In this document: piece by piece, positions 6,763 to 15,004 of the stretch
How the letters are laid out: each line of letters opens with the position of its first letter
Position numbering within the stretch: position 1 is the first letter of the stretch
Assembly (NCBI GenBank): GCA_004298675.1
Contig: SCRI01000064.1
Span: 1-64,000, forward strand
Length of the DNA stretch: 64,000 nucleotides
Direction of reading: 5' to 3'
From: a bacterium
GTDB lineage: Bacteria > Vulcanimicrobiota > Vulcanimicrobiia > Vulcanimicrobiales > SCRA01
Notes under the pieces: generated by a model
Database searches by the model: none
What the model was told of the DNA's origin: nothing
The model's input: only the letters and a program-made list of their open reading frames with translations
Program-made: the position numbers and the translations under genes

Positions 6763-8379
6763 CTACGAGTAGCCGCCTTCGCGAATGAGTTGGCGGATAC
6801 GCTTCTTGTCGATCTTGCCGACCGCCGTCTGCGGCAGCGTCGCGGAGAAAGCCCAGAACGACGGGATCCAGAAATGCGCGACCTTGCCTTCGAGCCAGGC
6901 CGCCAGCTCCTCCGGGGCTACCTGCTGCCCTTCCTTGAGCACGACAATGGCGCCGGGGCGTTCCTGCCAACGCGGATCGGGAATGGCCACCACCGCGGCA
7001 TCCTGCACGGCGGGGTGTTTGCGGATGGCCTCCTCGAGTGCGAGCGAGGGAATCCACTCGCCACCCGACTTGATGGCATCCTTGGAGCGATCGACGAGAT
7101 TAAGATAGCCGTCCGGATCCAAGGTGCCGAGGTCCCCGGTGCGCAGCCAGCCGTCGTGCAGCACGTTACGACCTTCCGTACCCAGATACGATGCCGTGAC
7201 CCACGGACCACGGATCTCGATCTCTCCTACCGTCGCGCCGTCGCTGGGCAAGATCTCGTCACGATCGCGCGCGGCCACGCGCACTTCGAGACCGCAGACC
7301 ACGCGACCCTGGCTGAGAAAATACGGCGCCTGCTCCTCGAGCGTCTCCGCCCACGGCGGGAGACCCGCCACCGTCGAAACCGCCGATGTCTCGGTCATGC
7401 CCCAGGCTTGAATCATCTCGACGCCGAGCTCGCGATAGGCCTCGTACAGCACGCGTGGAACCTGCGAGCCGCCGCAATAGATCGCGCGCAGCGACCCGAG
7501 CTCGCGCCGGCCACGGGCGCGCGCGAGCTGCAGCACGTCCGACCAGATCGTCGGCACGCCAGCGGCGATAGTAGGGCGCTCGTCGTCGACGAGCGCAAGC
7601 AGCGTATCGGCATGCATGGAGTGGCCGGGGAAAACGAGCTGGGCACCGGCCATCAAGGCGGCGAACGGCAGGCCCCACCCGTTGACGTGGTAGAGCGGGA
7701 CTCCTTGCAGCAGCCTGCTCGTCGCGCCGACACCGAGCGCGTTGACCGTACACATGCTCATCGCCTGCAGCCAGACCGAACGGTGACTGTACGCCACGCC
7801 TTTCGGAGGCCCCGTCGTGCCGCTGGTATAGCACAGAATCGCGGCGTCGCGTTCGTCGACGTCGGGCCACTCGACGATCGGGTCGCCCTCGCGCAAGAGC
7901 TCCTCGTAGGCCACAACGGCGTAGCCGGCGCCGGGCTGACTCTGCGTGGCCGCCTCACCCACGACGACCAGCAACCGTAAATCGGGCAAACGCGCGGCCA
8001 CGGCTCTGAAACGTTCGAGATAGGGTGCGTCGACGATGAACACCGCATCCTTGGCGTCGCGCGCGATGTACTCGAGCTGATCGTCGTGCAGCCGCGCGTT
8101 GACGGTATGCAGCACGCGCCCACTGGCGGGGACGCCCAGGTAGGCCTCGAGATGCTCCTGCGTGGCGCCGCCGACGGTGCCGATGATGGCATCGCGGCCG
8201 TAGCCGCGTTTGGCAAGCGCGCTGCCCAGGCGTCCCGCGCGCTCAACCGCTTGAGCGAACGTGACCGTGGTACGCCCGCGCTCGCGCTGTGTGACGATCT
8301 TCGACTTGCCGTTGACTCGATGGGCATGACGCAGCAGCAAGGGAAGCCCCAACTGACCGCCCTGCATAGTGCTGCGCAT
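6763..8379 (-). CDS. AMP-forming acyl-CoA synthetase
   Basis: This 538-residue ANL-superfamily enzyme should activate a fatty or other carboxylic acid to its CoA thioester through an acyl-adenylate. Motifs are YTSGTTGPPKGVAYSH (phosphate loop), GMTETSAV (A5), GWLRTGDLGTLDPDGYLNLV (A7/A8) and a catalytic Lys in QTAVGKIDKK at the C-terminus. Overall it resembles medium/long-chain FadD-like ligases; the chain length is not predictable. The start lies 2 bases after the stop of the enoyl-CoA hydratase gene, so both are one operon probably involved in acyl-CoA degradation. Confidence 0.9.
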   Translation of the reverse strand: MRSTMQGGQLGLPLLLRHAHRVNGKSKIVTQRERGRTTVTFAQAVERAGRLGSALAKRGYGRDAIIGTVGGATQEHLEAYLGVPASGRVLHTVNARLHDDQLEYIARDAKDAVFIVDAPYLERFRAVAARLPDLRLLVVVGEAATQSQPGAGYAVVAYEELLREGDPIVEWPDVDERDAAILCYTSGTTGPPKGVAYSHRSVWLQAMSMCTVNALGVGATSRLLQGVPLYHVNGWGLPFAALMAGAQLVFPGHSMHADTLLALVDDERPTIAAGVPTIWSDVLQLARARGRRELGSLRAIYCGGSQVPRVLYEAYRELGVEMIQAWGMTETSAVSTVAGLPPWAETLEEQAPYFLSQGRVVCGLEVRVAARDRDEILPSDGATVGEIEIRGPWVTASYLGTEGRNVLHDGWLRTGDLGTLDPDGYLNLVDRSKDAIKSGGEWIPSLALEEAIRKHPAVQDAAVVAIPDPRWQERPGAIVVLKEGQQVAPEELAAWLEGKVAHFWIPSFWAFSATLPQTAVGKIDKKRIRQLIREGGYS

Positions 8380-8381
8380 GG

Positions 8382-9209
8382 CTACTTCGACTCGCTCTCG
8401 AGCTTGCCGTAACGCGAGTCACGCCAGTTCAAGGCTTCGCGCAGACCCTGCTTACTCACCCGCTCACCAAACTCGGCCTTCTCGGGTGAGTAGGCGGCAT
8501 TGAGCGTGGCGGCGATGTCGAGGTTGGAGTGCACCGCGCCACGCAGTCCCATGGCCTCGTACGCTCGCACTAAGGCCATCTTGGTCAGGCGCAGCGTGAC
8601 GGCCGGCGTCACGCCGATGCGCTTGGCCAGCGCCTGCACGGCGGACACGAGCTCGCCGGCGGGAACCACTCGATTGATGAGGCCGATGCGCTCGGCCTCC
8701 GCGGCCGAGATCACGTCGCCGGTGAGCAGCAGCTCGTTGGTCTTCTTCTGACCGATCACGAACGGCATCAGCAGCGTCACGGGGCCGGAGCCGAAGCGGA
8801 TCTCCGGCTCGCCGAAGCGCGCGCGCTCGGTAGCCACGATTAAGTCGCAGGCCATCGCCAGCTCGCAGGCGCCGGCCAGGCACCAGCCGTCGACAGCGGC
8901 GATGGTGGGCTTATTCGAGGCCCACACCGCCATCGACAGATCGACATTGCGAGTAAGCTGCACGTGCCAATCCTCGGCGCGACTGAGGCCGGCCTCCACC
9001 TCTTCAGCGATGTCGTACCCGACCGAGAAGTTCTGCCCGGCCCCGGTGAGCGCGATGACGCGTACGCGCTCGTCGGCGTCGAGCTCGCGCAGCGTTGTGC
9101 GCAACGTGCTCACGACCGCGGACGAAAGCGCGTTGAGCTTCGCCGGCCGGTTGATGGTCACCCAGGCCACGCCTTCACGAACTTCGGTCAATACGATCGA
9201 GTCATCCAA
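8382..9209 (-). CDS. Enoyl-CoA hydratase/isomerase family protein
   Basis: The 275-residue crotonase-fold protein has the typical opening VAWVTINRPAKLNALS, oxyanion-hole region NFSVGYDI and the CoA-binding segment AVDGWCLAGACELAMACDLI, followed by FGEPEIRFGSGPVTL. It should act on acyl-CoA thioesters (hydration, isomerisation or related). One glutamate of the hydratase pair appears conserved (FGEPE), but the exact reaction is uncertain. It is the first gene of a two-gene operon with the acyl-CoA synthetase. A purine-rich GGAGAGAGGT lies upstream of the ATG. Confidence 0.9.
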   Translation of the reverse strand: MDDSIVLTEVREGVAWVTINRPAKLNALSSAVVSTLRTTLRELDADERVRVIALTGAGQNFSVGYDIAEEVEAGLSRAEDWHVQLTRNVDLSMAVWASNKPTIAAVDGWCLAGACELAMACDLIVATERARFGEPEIRFGSGPVTLLMPFVIGQKKTNELLLTGDVISAAEAERIGLINRVVPAGELVSAVQALAKRIGVTPAVTLRLTKMALVRAYEAMGLRGAVHSNLDIAATLNAAYSPEKAEFGERVSKQGLREALNWRDSRYGKLESESK

Positions 9210-9360
9210 GACCTCTCTCCTCCCATCGCGCCCTCGCTGATTTCAGCGCAACGTGGCTTTTCCGCGCCTGGAAGCGTGTCCTGGTGCGCGCGGGAGCGTC
9301 CCGCGCGCCTTCCGAAGATTTCCGCAGACCGAAGCACAAACGTACGCAAGGGAGGGTGCT

Positions 9361-9897
9361 ATGGGAGTGCTCGCAAGGCTAGCGACCGTGCTGCGAGTGC
9401 TGCGCGGCGCAGAACGTCCGCTGCAGGCATTACATCTCTTGCGCAGGCGACCGGCCCTGCTCGTCGCCGTCAATGCTTTCGAAATCGCGCACCTCATGAG
9501 CGGGCGGATGCCGATGCACCTCAAAGCGCTGGCGCAGATCAAGACCTCCGCGCTGGTCGGCTGCCCGTTCTGACTGGATATCGGCTCGGCCGTGGGCAGA
9601 GCATTTGGTGTACGCGAGGAGCAACTGTTGGAGCTGCCGCGCTATACCCGTAGTCCGGCGTTCGACGCCGACGAGCGTCTCGTGCTCGATCTCGCCGTGG
9701 CGCTGGCGCAGACGCCGGCCGACGTCTCCGCCGCGCTGCGGGAGCGGCTGCGCGCGCGTTTCGCAGAGGCGCAACTGGTGGAACTGGCCGCCGTGATCGC
9801 GTGGGAAAACTATCGCGCACGCTTCAACCGCGCCTTCGGGGTCCAGCCCTCCGGCTTCTCCCACGGCGCCTTCTGCGCATTGCCGGAGCAGACGTGA
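9361..9897 (+). CDS. Candidate selenoprotein, AhpD/carboxymuconolactone-decarboxylase-like (in-frame TGA = Sec71)
   Basis: The gene starts at ATG 9361, 5 bases after GGAGG. The frame runs to KTSALVGCPF, meets TGA at 9571-9573, then continues open in the same frame as LDIGSAVGRAFG... to TGA at 9895. Without the internal TGA it is a normal-length (178 residues) AhpD/CMD-family protein. In this family the redox motif is CxxC (for example CPFCxDIGSA). Here the second Cys position is exactly the TGA, giving Cys68-Pro-Phe-Sec71. The second half has the family tail WENYRARFNRAFGVQPSGFS. A hairpin suitable as a bacterial SECIS follows the TGA, and a strong terminator follows the second stop. AhpD-like CxxU selenoproteins are known from metagenomes. 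The alternative is a nonsense mutation or sequencing error. Likely role: thiol peroxidase or redox enzyme. Confidence 0.85.
9582..9602 (+). promoter_or_regulatory. Candidate bacterial SECIS hairpin after the TGA
   Basis: Within 8-30 bases of the TGA two alternative small stems can form. One is GCTC (9584-9587) with GAGC (9599-9602), enclosing an 11-base loop that begins GG. The other is CGGC (9582-9585) with GCCG (9589-9592). Bacterial SECIS elements are short hairpins with a G in the first loop positions about 16-37 bases from UGA, which the first fold satisfies. The stem is short and was folded only by eye. Confidence 0.45.
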
Positions 9898-9898
9898 C

Positions 9899-9929
9899 GC
9901 GGCCGGCTGGCCCTTAAGCAGCCGGCCGC
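9899..9929 (+). terminator. Intrinsic-terminator-like hairpin after the selenoprotein gene
   Basis: A perfect 10-base stem GCGGCCGGCT (9899-9908) / AGCCGGCCGC (9920-9929) with an 11-base loop starts 2 bases after the stop codon. There is no T-run after it, so it may act with Rho or as an mRNA-stabilising structure. Its position supports the view that the gene ends at 9897 and not at the internal TGA. Confidence 0.7.
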
Positions 9930-9944
9930 TCACTCATGGGGCGA

Positions 9945-9966
9945 GAAACCACGGCGGCGGCGGCGC
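9945..9966 (+). repeat. 22-base repeat, copy 1
   Basis: Identical to 33640-33661. It lies between the terminator-like hairpin after the selenoprotein candidate and the substrate-binding protein gene. It could be a dispersed intergenic element or a chance GC-rich match. Confidence 0.5.
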
Positions 9967-10024
9967 TAGGCGCAGGGATGCGCGTTTCTGGCAGCGTGAA
10001 TCCCATGGCGGGAGGAGTCACGTC

Positions 10025-11296
10025 ATGCGCGATCAAGCCCTTACTCGCAAGCAATTCGTGACTGGCGCCACGCTTGCAGCCGCCACCGTCACGGCCGCTT
10101 TCCCCGCCATCATCCATAGTCCAAGCGCAGCGGCGGAGACGCTCAAGATCGGCGAGACCGACGAATTGACCGGAACCTACGCCGCCCTGGGCAGGAGCCA
10201 GCAGCGCGGCGAGCAGCTCGCCATGGAGCGGTGGAACGCCAAAGGCGGCGTGCTCGGCCGTAAAGTGGAGCTGGTAGCCGAAGATAATCAGGCCGATCCA
10301 GGCGTCGCCGTCCAGAAGGCTCGCAAACTCGTCAACGACGACAAGTGCGTTGCCCTCATCGGCACGGTCTCAAGCGCCGTCGCGCTCGCCACCAGCAATG
10401 CCGCCGCCACGCTCAACACGGTCTTCATGGACGCCGGCGGCCATGCCGACGACATCACCGGCAAGAACTGTCACTGGACGACGTTCCAGGTCTGTCACAC
10501 GACGTGGGCATTGACGCACGCCAACGGCTTCGCGATCGCGGAAAAGTACGGCAAGAAGTGGTATCTGATCACGCCGGACTATGCCTTCGGTCACGCGCTG
10601 GCGCGCGGCTACAACGACGTCATCCAGAAAGTCGGCGGGCAGATCGTGGAGAACGATCTAGCGCCGCTGGGAACGACGGACTTCAGCACGTATCTCACCA
10701 AGGTCACCGCGAAGAAACCCGACGTGCTAGTGGTGCTCAACAACGGCAACGACTTCATCAACACGATGAAGCAGGCCAGCTCGTTCGGCATCCTGGCGAA
10801 GATACCGGTAGCGGGACCGTACGCCGAACTCGAGGCCCTGTGGGCGCTGCCCACCGTCGCGCGCGTGGGCTTCTGGGGGACGGAGTGGTATTACAAAGAT
10901 AGCATCGTCTTCGGGAGCCATAACGCGGAGGCGCTGACTTTCGTCAACGAGTACCGCAAGCGCTTCGGCGAGCCCCCAACCGCACGCAGCTGCTTCGGCT
11001 ACGCGGGCATGGACCGCTTGTTGTGGGCATTCAACGAAGCCAAGTCCACGGACCCGGTCAAAGTCTCGAAAGCTCTAGCCGGTGCCGAATTTACGTCGGT
11101 GTGGGCGGGCGCATCCAGTTTCCGCACGCAGGACCACGAGATGATGTGGCCGATGTGGAACGGCACGATTCGCCCACAGGGGACCCCACAGGACAAGTAC
11201 GACGTCATCGACGTCACCAGCGTGCAACCGGCGGAGAAGATCTTCATCACCGCCGCGGAGGCCGCGAAGGAGTGCAGCCTCGGCTATCCCGGCTAA
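10025..11296 (+). CDS. LivK-type ABC transporter substrate-binding protein
   Basis: This 423-residue periplasmic-binding protein has a Tat-like signal (TRKQFVTGATLAAATVTAAF; cleavage probably near SAAAE). The mature part opens LKIGETDELTGTYAALGRSQ, typical of type I binding proteins of the HAAT/Liv family, and contains GGVLGRKVELVAEDNQADP and YAFGHALARGYND. Substrates in this family include amino acids, amides, short-chain carboxylates and aromatic acids; the ligand is not predictable. GGAGGAG lies 8 bases before the ATG. No permease genes adjoin it; the livF/livG genes at the window start are candidates for partners. Confidence 0.9.
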   Translation: MRDQALTRKQFVTGATLAAATVTAAFPAIIHSPSAAAETLKIGETDELTGTYAALGRSQQRGEQLAMERWNAKGGVLGRKVELVAEDNQADPGVAVQKARKLVNDDKCVALIGTVSSAVALATSNAAATLNTVFMDAGGHADDITGKNCHWTTFQVCHTTWALTHANGFAIAEKYGKKWYLITPDYAFGHALARGYNDVIQKVGGQIVENDLAPLGTTDFSTYLTKVTAKKPDVLVVLNNGNDFINTMKQASSFGILAKIPVAGPYAELEALWALPTVARVGFWGTEWYYKDSIVFGSHNAEALTFVNEYRKRFGEPPTARSCFGYAGMDRLLWAFNEAKSTDPVKVSKALAGAEFTSVWAGASSFRTQDHEMMWPMWNGTIRPQGTPQDKYDVIDVTSVQPAEKIFITAAEAAKECSLGYPG

Positions 11297-11318
11297 CCGG
11301 GTCCGCGCCCAGGCTTGG

Positions 11319-11684
11319 CTACGGCTGGACCCGGATGCGAGTGCAGGCGGCTATGTGCGCGGCGTTGTCGCTCACGACCGCCTGCGCCAGCTCGAGCAGC
11401 TTGCGGATGCGGCGGTCGGTCAGGCGGTAGATGACGTTGCGCCCTTGACGCAGCGTATCCACGTAGCCGCACCACTTCAGGCAGGCGAGGTGGTTGCTCA
11501 CGCGGCTCTGAGATAGGCCCAGATGTGCCACGATCTCGCCGGCCGGACGCGGTCCGTCGAGCAGGAAGCGCACGATACGGAGCCGCGTGGGATCCGCAAG
11601 GCCGCTCATGAACTTGGCATAGAGCAGGTCGGCCGCATCACCAAGCGCGCCGGCCGGCTCCGGCCGCGGTTTCACTTTCGCCAT
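11319..11684 (-). CDS. ArsR/SmtB-family metal-sensing repressor (CmtR-like)
   Basis: The 121-residue winged-helix repressor contains FMSGLADPTRLRIVRFLL and the recognition helix LSQSRVSNHLACLKWCGYV. The CxxxC in ACLKWC lies in the alpha-R helix where CmtR of mycobacteria binds Cd/Pb, and a further Cys sits near the C-terminus (AACTRI), as CmtR uses. A soft-metal (Cd/Pb) sensor is therefore plausible. The region upstream of its ATG is strikingly AT-rich (CATAATATATCG on the minus strand), fitting a promoter/operator. No metal transporter is adjacent, so its target is not evident. Confidence 0.87.
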   Translation of the reverse strand: MAKVKPRPEPAGALGDAADLLYAKFMSGLADPTRLRIVRFLLDGPRPAGEIVAHLGLSQSRVSNHLACLKWCGYVDTLRQGRNVIYRLTDRRIRKLLELAQAVVSDNAAHIAACTRIRVQP

Positions 11685-11736
11685 CGCATCTACGATATAT
11701 TATGAACTCGTGATACGTCAAGGAGCCAGCGCCACT

Positions 11737-12246
11737 TCAATCGGCTTGGACGGGCGGCAGCGGCGGATGCGGCTGGATGCGGTAGGCGCGCTTGTAGACC
11801 ATGAACGTACGCTTGAACGAGATCACGAGCGTGCCGTCCTGGTTGAAACCCTCCGTCTTCACCTCAACGATGCCGGCATGCGGGCGGGATTTCGATTCGC
11901 GCTTGCCTAGGACGTGCGAGCGCGAGTAGATGGTGTCGCCGGCGAACACGGGATGCGGCAAGTTGATGTCGCTCCAAGCGAGGTTGGCGATAGCATTTTC
12001 GCTGATGTCGCTGACACTCTGCCCCGTAACCAGCGCCAGCGTAAAGGTGCTGTCCACCAGCGGCTTGCCGAACTCGGTCTGCGCGGCGAGGTGGCTATCG
12101 AAGTGGATCGGGTTCGTGTTCAGCGTCAGCAGCGTGAACCAGATGTTGTCCACTTCGGTGACGGTGCGGCCGAGGCGATGGACGTAGACGTCTCCCACCT
12201 CGAAATCCTCGTAGCAGCGCCCTTGCCAACCGGGTTTTTCGCTCAC
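11737..12246 (-). CDS. MaoC-family (hot-dog) dehydratase
   Basis: The 169-residue protein is a MaoC-like hydratase that acts on enoyl- or hydroxyacyl-CoA or mesaconyl-type thioesters. It shows YEDFEVGDVYVHRLGRTVTE, then the Asp/His-type active-site region NTNPIHFDSHLAAQTEFG, and HPVFAGDTIYSRSHVLG. The GTG start at 12246 is preceded by GGGAGG with 5 bases spacing. The frame is open further upstream but that part lacks family similarity. It is probably monocistronic here; the ArsR gene follows 50 bases downstream on the same strand. Confidence 0.88.
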   Translation of the reverse strand: MSEKPGWQGRCYEDFEVGDVYVHRLGRTVTEVDNIWFTLLTLNTNPIHFDSHLAAQTEFGKPLVDSTFTLALVTGQSVSDISENAIANLAWSDINLPHPVFAGDTIYSRSHVLGKRESKSRPHAGIVEVKTEGFNQDGTLVISFKRTFMVYKRAYRIQPHPPLPPVQAD

Positions 12247-12454
12247 GTCGCCCTCCCTGAAGTTGCGGCCGCAGGCGGAAGCACACCGACACGGCACCGG
12301 ATTACACGGAAGAGATATTGTGCTGCCCCACCGGCTCACCCTCGTTTCCAAGCCAATGCGAGCGGGTATAGAGTAGAACGAACACGGTACGGCTTCATGC
12401 ACACTGAGGCCATCTGTCCGTGTGTCGCTTCGCTTACGGGGGGTGGTGCATCCG

Positions 12455-13243
12455 ATGGGCGAGCTATCACGTAACGCTTTTCTCAAGCTAGCAGGGGTGG
12501 CCGGTACTGCGGGCGCGGTCAACAATGCGTTAGGGCAACCCGCGCCGGCTGAGGCCGCAGCGAAGCCACCCGCACGCGAGCTGCAGGCCTTCACGTTTCT
12601 CACGCCACCGGAACAGCGGTTCGTGGAAGCGGCCATCGAGCGCCTCATTCCGGCTGATTCGTCCGGCCCCGGCGCTAGGGAGGCGGGAGTCGCCTACTAC
12701 ATCGACCAGCAACTCCGGGGCGCTTGGGGCACGGGTGCGCGACAATACCGGCAAGGGCCGTGGATGGCCGGAACGCCTGAGCAAGGCTATCAGCTCAACC
12801 TCATCCCGCAGCAAGTGTACCGCATCGGTATCGCCGCGACCAACGCGCACTGCCGCCAGGCTTACGGCAAGACGTTCGATGCGCTCTCGGGGGCACATCA
12901 AGATGACGTGTTGCACGGTCTAGAGAGCGGCAAGATCGCGCTGGCGGAGATCCCCTCCAAAACGTTCTTCTCCATCCTGCTCGGGAATACGATCGAAGGC
13001 TATTTCGCCGACCCACTCTATGGCGGCAACCGGAACATGGCGGGATGGAGGGCCGTCGGCTTCCCCGGCGTGGCGGCGGCATACGCCGGCGTCATCGAGA
13101 AGTACAATGTCCCGTACAAGGTCAAGCCGGTCAGCATCGCCGACGTCGAGCAGGGCCTCGATCCGGATCCGGGCCACGCCGCAGACGAAGCCCATCGGCA
13201 GCGCATTGCGCTGATGCACGCGCGCCAGCAGACGGAGGCCTAG
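12455..13243 (+). CDS. Gluconate 2-dehydrogenase subunit 3-family protein
   Basis: The 262-residue protein has a Tat-like leader (LSRNAFLKLAGVAGTAGAV) and the family body starting FTFLTPPEQRFVEAAIERLIPAD, with IDQQLRGAWG and the PLYGGNRNMAGWRAVGFPG motif. In membrane-bound flavin dehydrogenases this small subunit escorts the GMC flavoprotein across the membrane and stabilises it. It is directly followed (3 bases) by that large subunit. ATG 12455 was selected because a G-rich ribosome site lies 8 bases upstream; a GTG at 12422 in frame would place residues before the twin-arginine-like region. Confidence 0.9.
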   Translation: MGELSRNAFLKLAGVAGTAGAVNNALGQPAPAEAAAKPPARELQAFTFLTPPEQRFVEAAIERLIPADSSGPGAREAGVAYYIDQQLRGAWGTGARQYRQGPWMAGTPEQGYQLNLIPQQVYRIGIAATNAHCRQAYGKTFDALSGAHQDDVLHGLESGKIALAEIPSKTFFSILLGNTIEGYFADPLYGGNRNMAGWRAVGFPGVAAAYAGVIEKYNVPYKVKPVSIADVEQGLDPDPGHAADEAHRQRIALMHARQQTEA

Positions 13244-13246
13244 AGT

Positions 13247-15004
13247 ATGGCGACCAAACTCAAAGCGGTCGACGCTGTCACCATCGGCGTCGGGTGGACC
13301 GGCGGCATCATCGCGGCGGAGCTGACCAAGGCGGGATACCACGTGGTGGGCCTGGAGCGCGGGGAATATCGCAACACCGACCCCGACTTCGAGGTACCGC
13401 AGATCCACGACGAGCTCGCCTACGCCGTGCGCCACAAGTTCATGCAGGACCCAGCGCAGGATACCTACACGTTTCGCAACGACGCACGCGAAACCGCTCT
13501 CCCCATCCGCTACTTATCCGGCTTCTTACCCGGAACGGGCCTAGGCGGCGCCGGCGTACACTGGAACGGACAGACTTGGCGCTTTCTGCCTTGGGATTTC
13601 GAGACGCGCAGCGCGACCATCAAGCGCTACGGCGAGGCTAAGCTCAACGGAGCGACGAGTCAAGACTGGGGCATTACCTACGCTGAGCTGGAGCCGTACT
13701 TCGACAAGTTCGAATATATGGCCGGCATCGCCGGTAAAGCAGGCAACATCAAAGGCTCAATCCATCCCGGCGGCAACCCCTTCGAGGGCCCACGCTCGCG
13801 CGAGTATCCCAACCCGCCCATGAAGACGAGCTACGCCGGCATGCTGACCAAAGAGGCCGCGAAGAAACTCGGATACCACCCTTTTCCACAGCCCTCTGCC
13901 AACGTCACGCGCCCGTACACCAACCCCGACGGCGCCAAGTTCGGTGCTTGTGTCTACTGCGGGTATTGCGAGCGCTTCGCCTGCGAGATGTTCGCCAAGT
14001 CCAGTCCACAGCTTGCGGTCCTGCCGGTGGCCATGAAGACGGGACGCTACGAGCTACGCACCTTCTGCAACGTGACCAGGATCAACCTCGACAGTACCGG
14101 CAAGCGCGCGGTCAGCGTTACCTACGTGGACGCGCAGGGACGCGAGTTCGAGCAACCGGCGGAGATGATCTTCCTGACCTCGTTCATCCTCAACAACGTG
14201 CGCACGCTGCTGGTGTCCAACATCGGGACGCGGTACGATCCACAGACCGGCGAGGGCGTCGTCGGCCGCAACTACACCTACCAGATGAACACCGGCGGCA
14301 CGTATTTCTTCAACAAGAAAGTCTTCAATACGTTCATGGGCTCCGGCGCGATGGGCGTGGCCATCGACGAGTTCAACGGCGACAATTTCGATCACACGAA
14401 TCACGACTTCATCGGCGGCGCGTACATCCTCGTCTCCACGACCGGTGCGCGGCCGATCCAATACCATCCGGTGCCGCCGGGAACGCCGCATTGGGGTGCG
14501 CAGTGGAAGAAGCAGGTGGTACGGTACTACAACCGCGCCATCGGCATCAACGCCAGCGGCGGCGTCCAAGCCTATCGCCACAACTATCTCGATCTCGACC
14601 CCACCTATCGCGATGCGTACGGCTTACCGCTCCTGCGGATCACCTTCGATTGGGGCCCGCACGAGCTCAACCAATCGCAGTTTATGGCCACCATCCTCAG
14701 GAAGATCGGACATGCCATGAACGCGGACATCGTGGCCGTAAGCCCACGCACCGGCCACTACAACAGCACGATCTATCAGAGCACCCATAATATCGGCGGC
14801 GCCATCATGGGAACCGATCCCAAGACGAGCGCCGTCAACAAGTACCTCCAGAGCTGGGACGTGCACAACCTGTTCGTGCTGGGCGCATCGGCGTTCCCAC
14901 AGAACTCAGGGTACAACCCCACCGGGACGTTGTGCGCGTTAGCCTACTGGAACACTGAGCACGTGATCAAACGGTACATCAAGAATCCCGGGCCGATGGC
15001 TTGA
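13247..15004 (+). CDS. GMC-family flavoprotein dehydrogenase large subunit (gluconate 2-dehydrogenase-like)
   Basis: This 585-residue GMC oxidoreductase should oxidise a sugar or polyol alcohol group with FAD. The FAD motif reads TIGVGWTGGIIAAELTKAG near residues 12-30; GTGLGGAGVHWNGQTWR is the second FAD contact. The C-terminal domain has the substrate-end motif FPQNSGYNPTGTLCALAYW. The cysteine-rich CVYCGYCERFACEMF at about 238-252 is typical of the dehydrogenase type. Partner subunit 3 precedes it. The usual membrane-bound diheme cytochrome c subunit is not nearby, so the electron acceptor is unknown. The 3' end overlaps a convergent gene by 26 bases. Confidence 0.9.
   Translation: MATKLKAVDAVTIGVGWTGGIIAAELTKAGYHVVGLERGEYRNTDPDFEVPQIHDELAYAVRHKFMQDPAQDTYTFRNDARETALPIRYLSGFLPGTGLGGAGVHWNGQTWRFLPWDFETRSATIKRYGEAKLNGATSQDWGITYAELEPYFDKFEYMAGIAGKAGNIKGSIHPGGNPFEGPRSREYPNPPMKTSYAGMLTKEAAKKLGYHPFPQPSANVTRPYTNPDGAKFGACVYCGYCERFACEMFAKSSPQLAVLPVAMKTGRYELRTFCNVTRINLDSTGKRAVSVTYVDAQGREFEQPAEMIFLTSFILNNVRTLLVSNIGTRYDPQTGEGVVGRNYTYQMNTGGTYFFNKKVFNTFMGSGAMGVAIDEFNGDNFDHTNHDFIGGAYILVSTTGARPIQYHPVPPGTPHWGAQWKKQVVRYYNRAIGINASGGVQAYRHNYLDLDPTYRDAYGLPLLRITFDWGPHELNQSQFMATILRKIGHAMNADIVAVSPRTGHYNSTIYQSTHNIGGAIMGTDPKTSAVNKYLQSWDVHNLFVLGASAFPQNSGYNPTGTLCALAYWNTEHVIKRYIKNPGPMA

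Noticed and set aside
6664-7980. A 438-codon open frame on the plus strand
   Set aside because: It is antisense to the acyl-CoA synthetase, whose ANL motifs are all present. The antisense product has no recognisable domain.
9592-9897. An independent gene starting with GTG after the TGA
   Set aside because: There is no ribosome site before 9592, and the fragment would begin in the middle of the CMD domain. Read-through as one selenoprotein explains both halves better.
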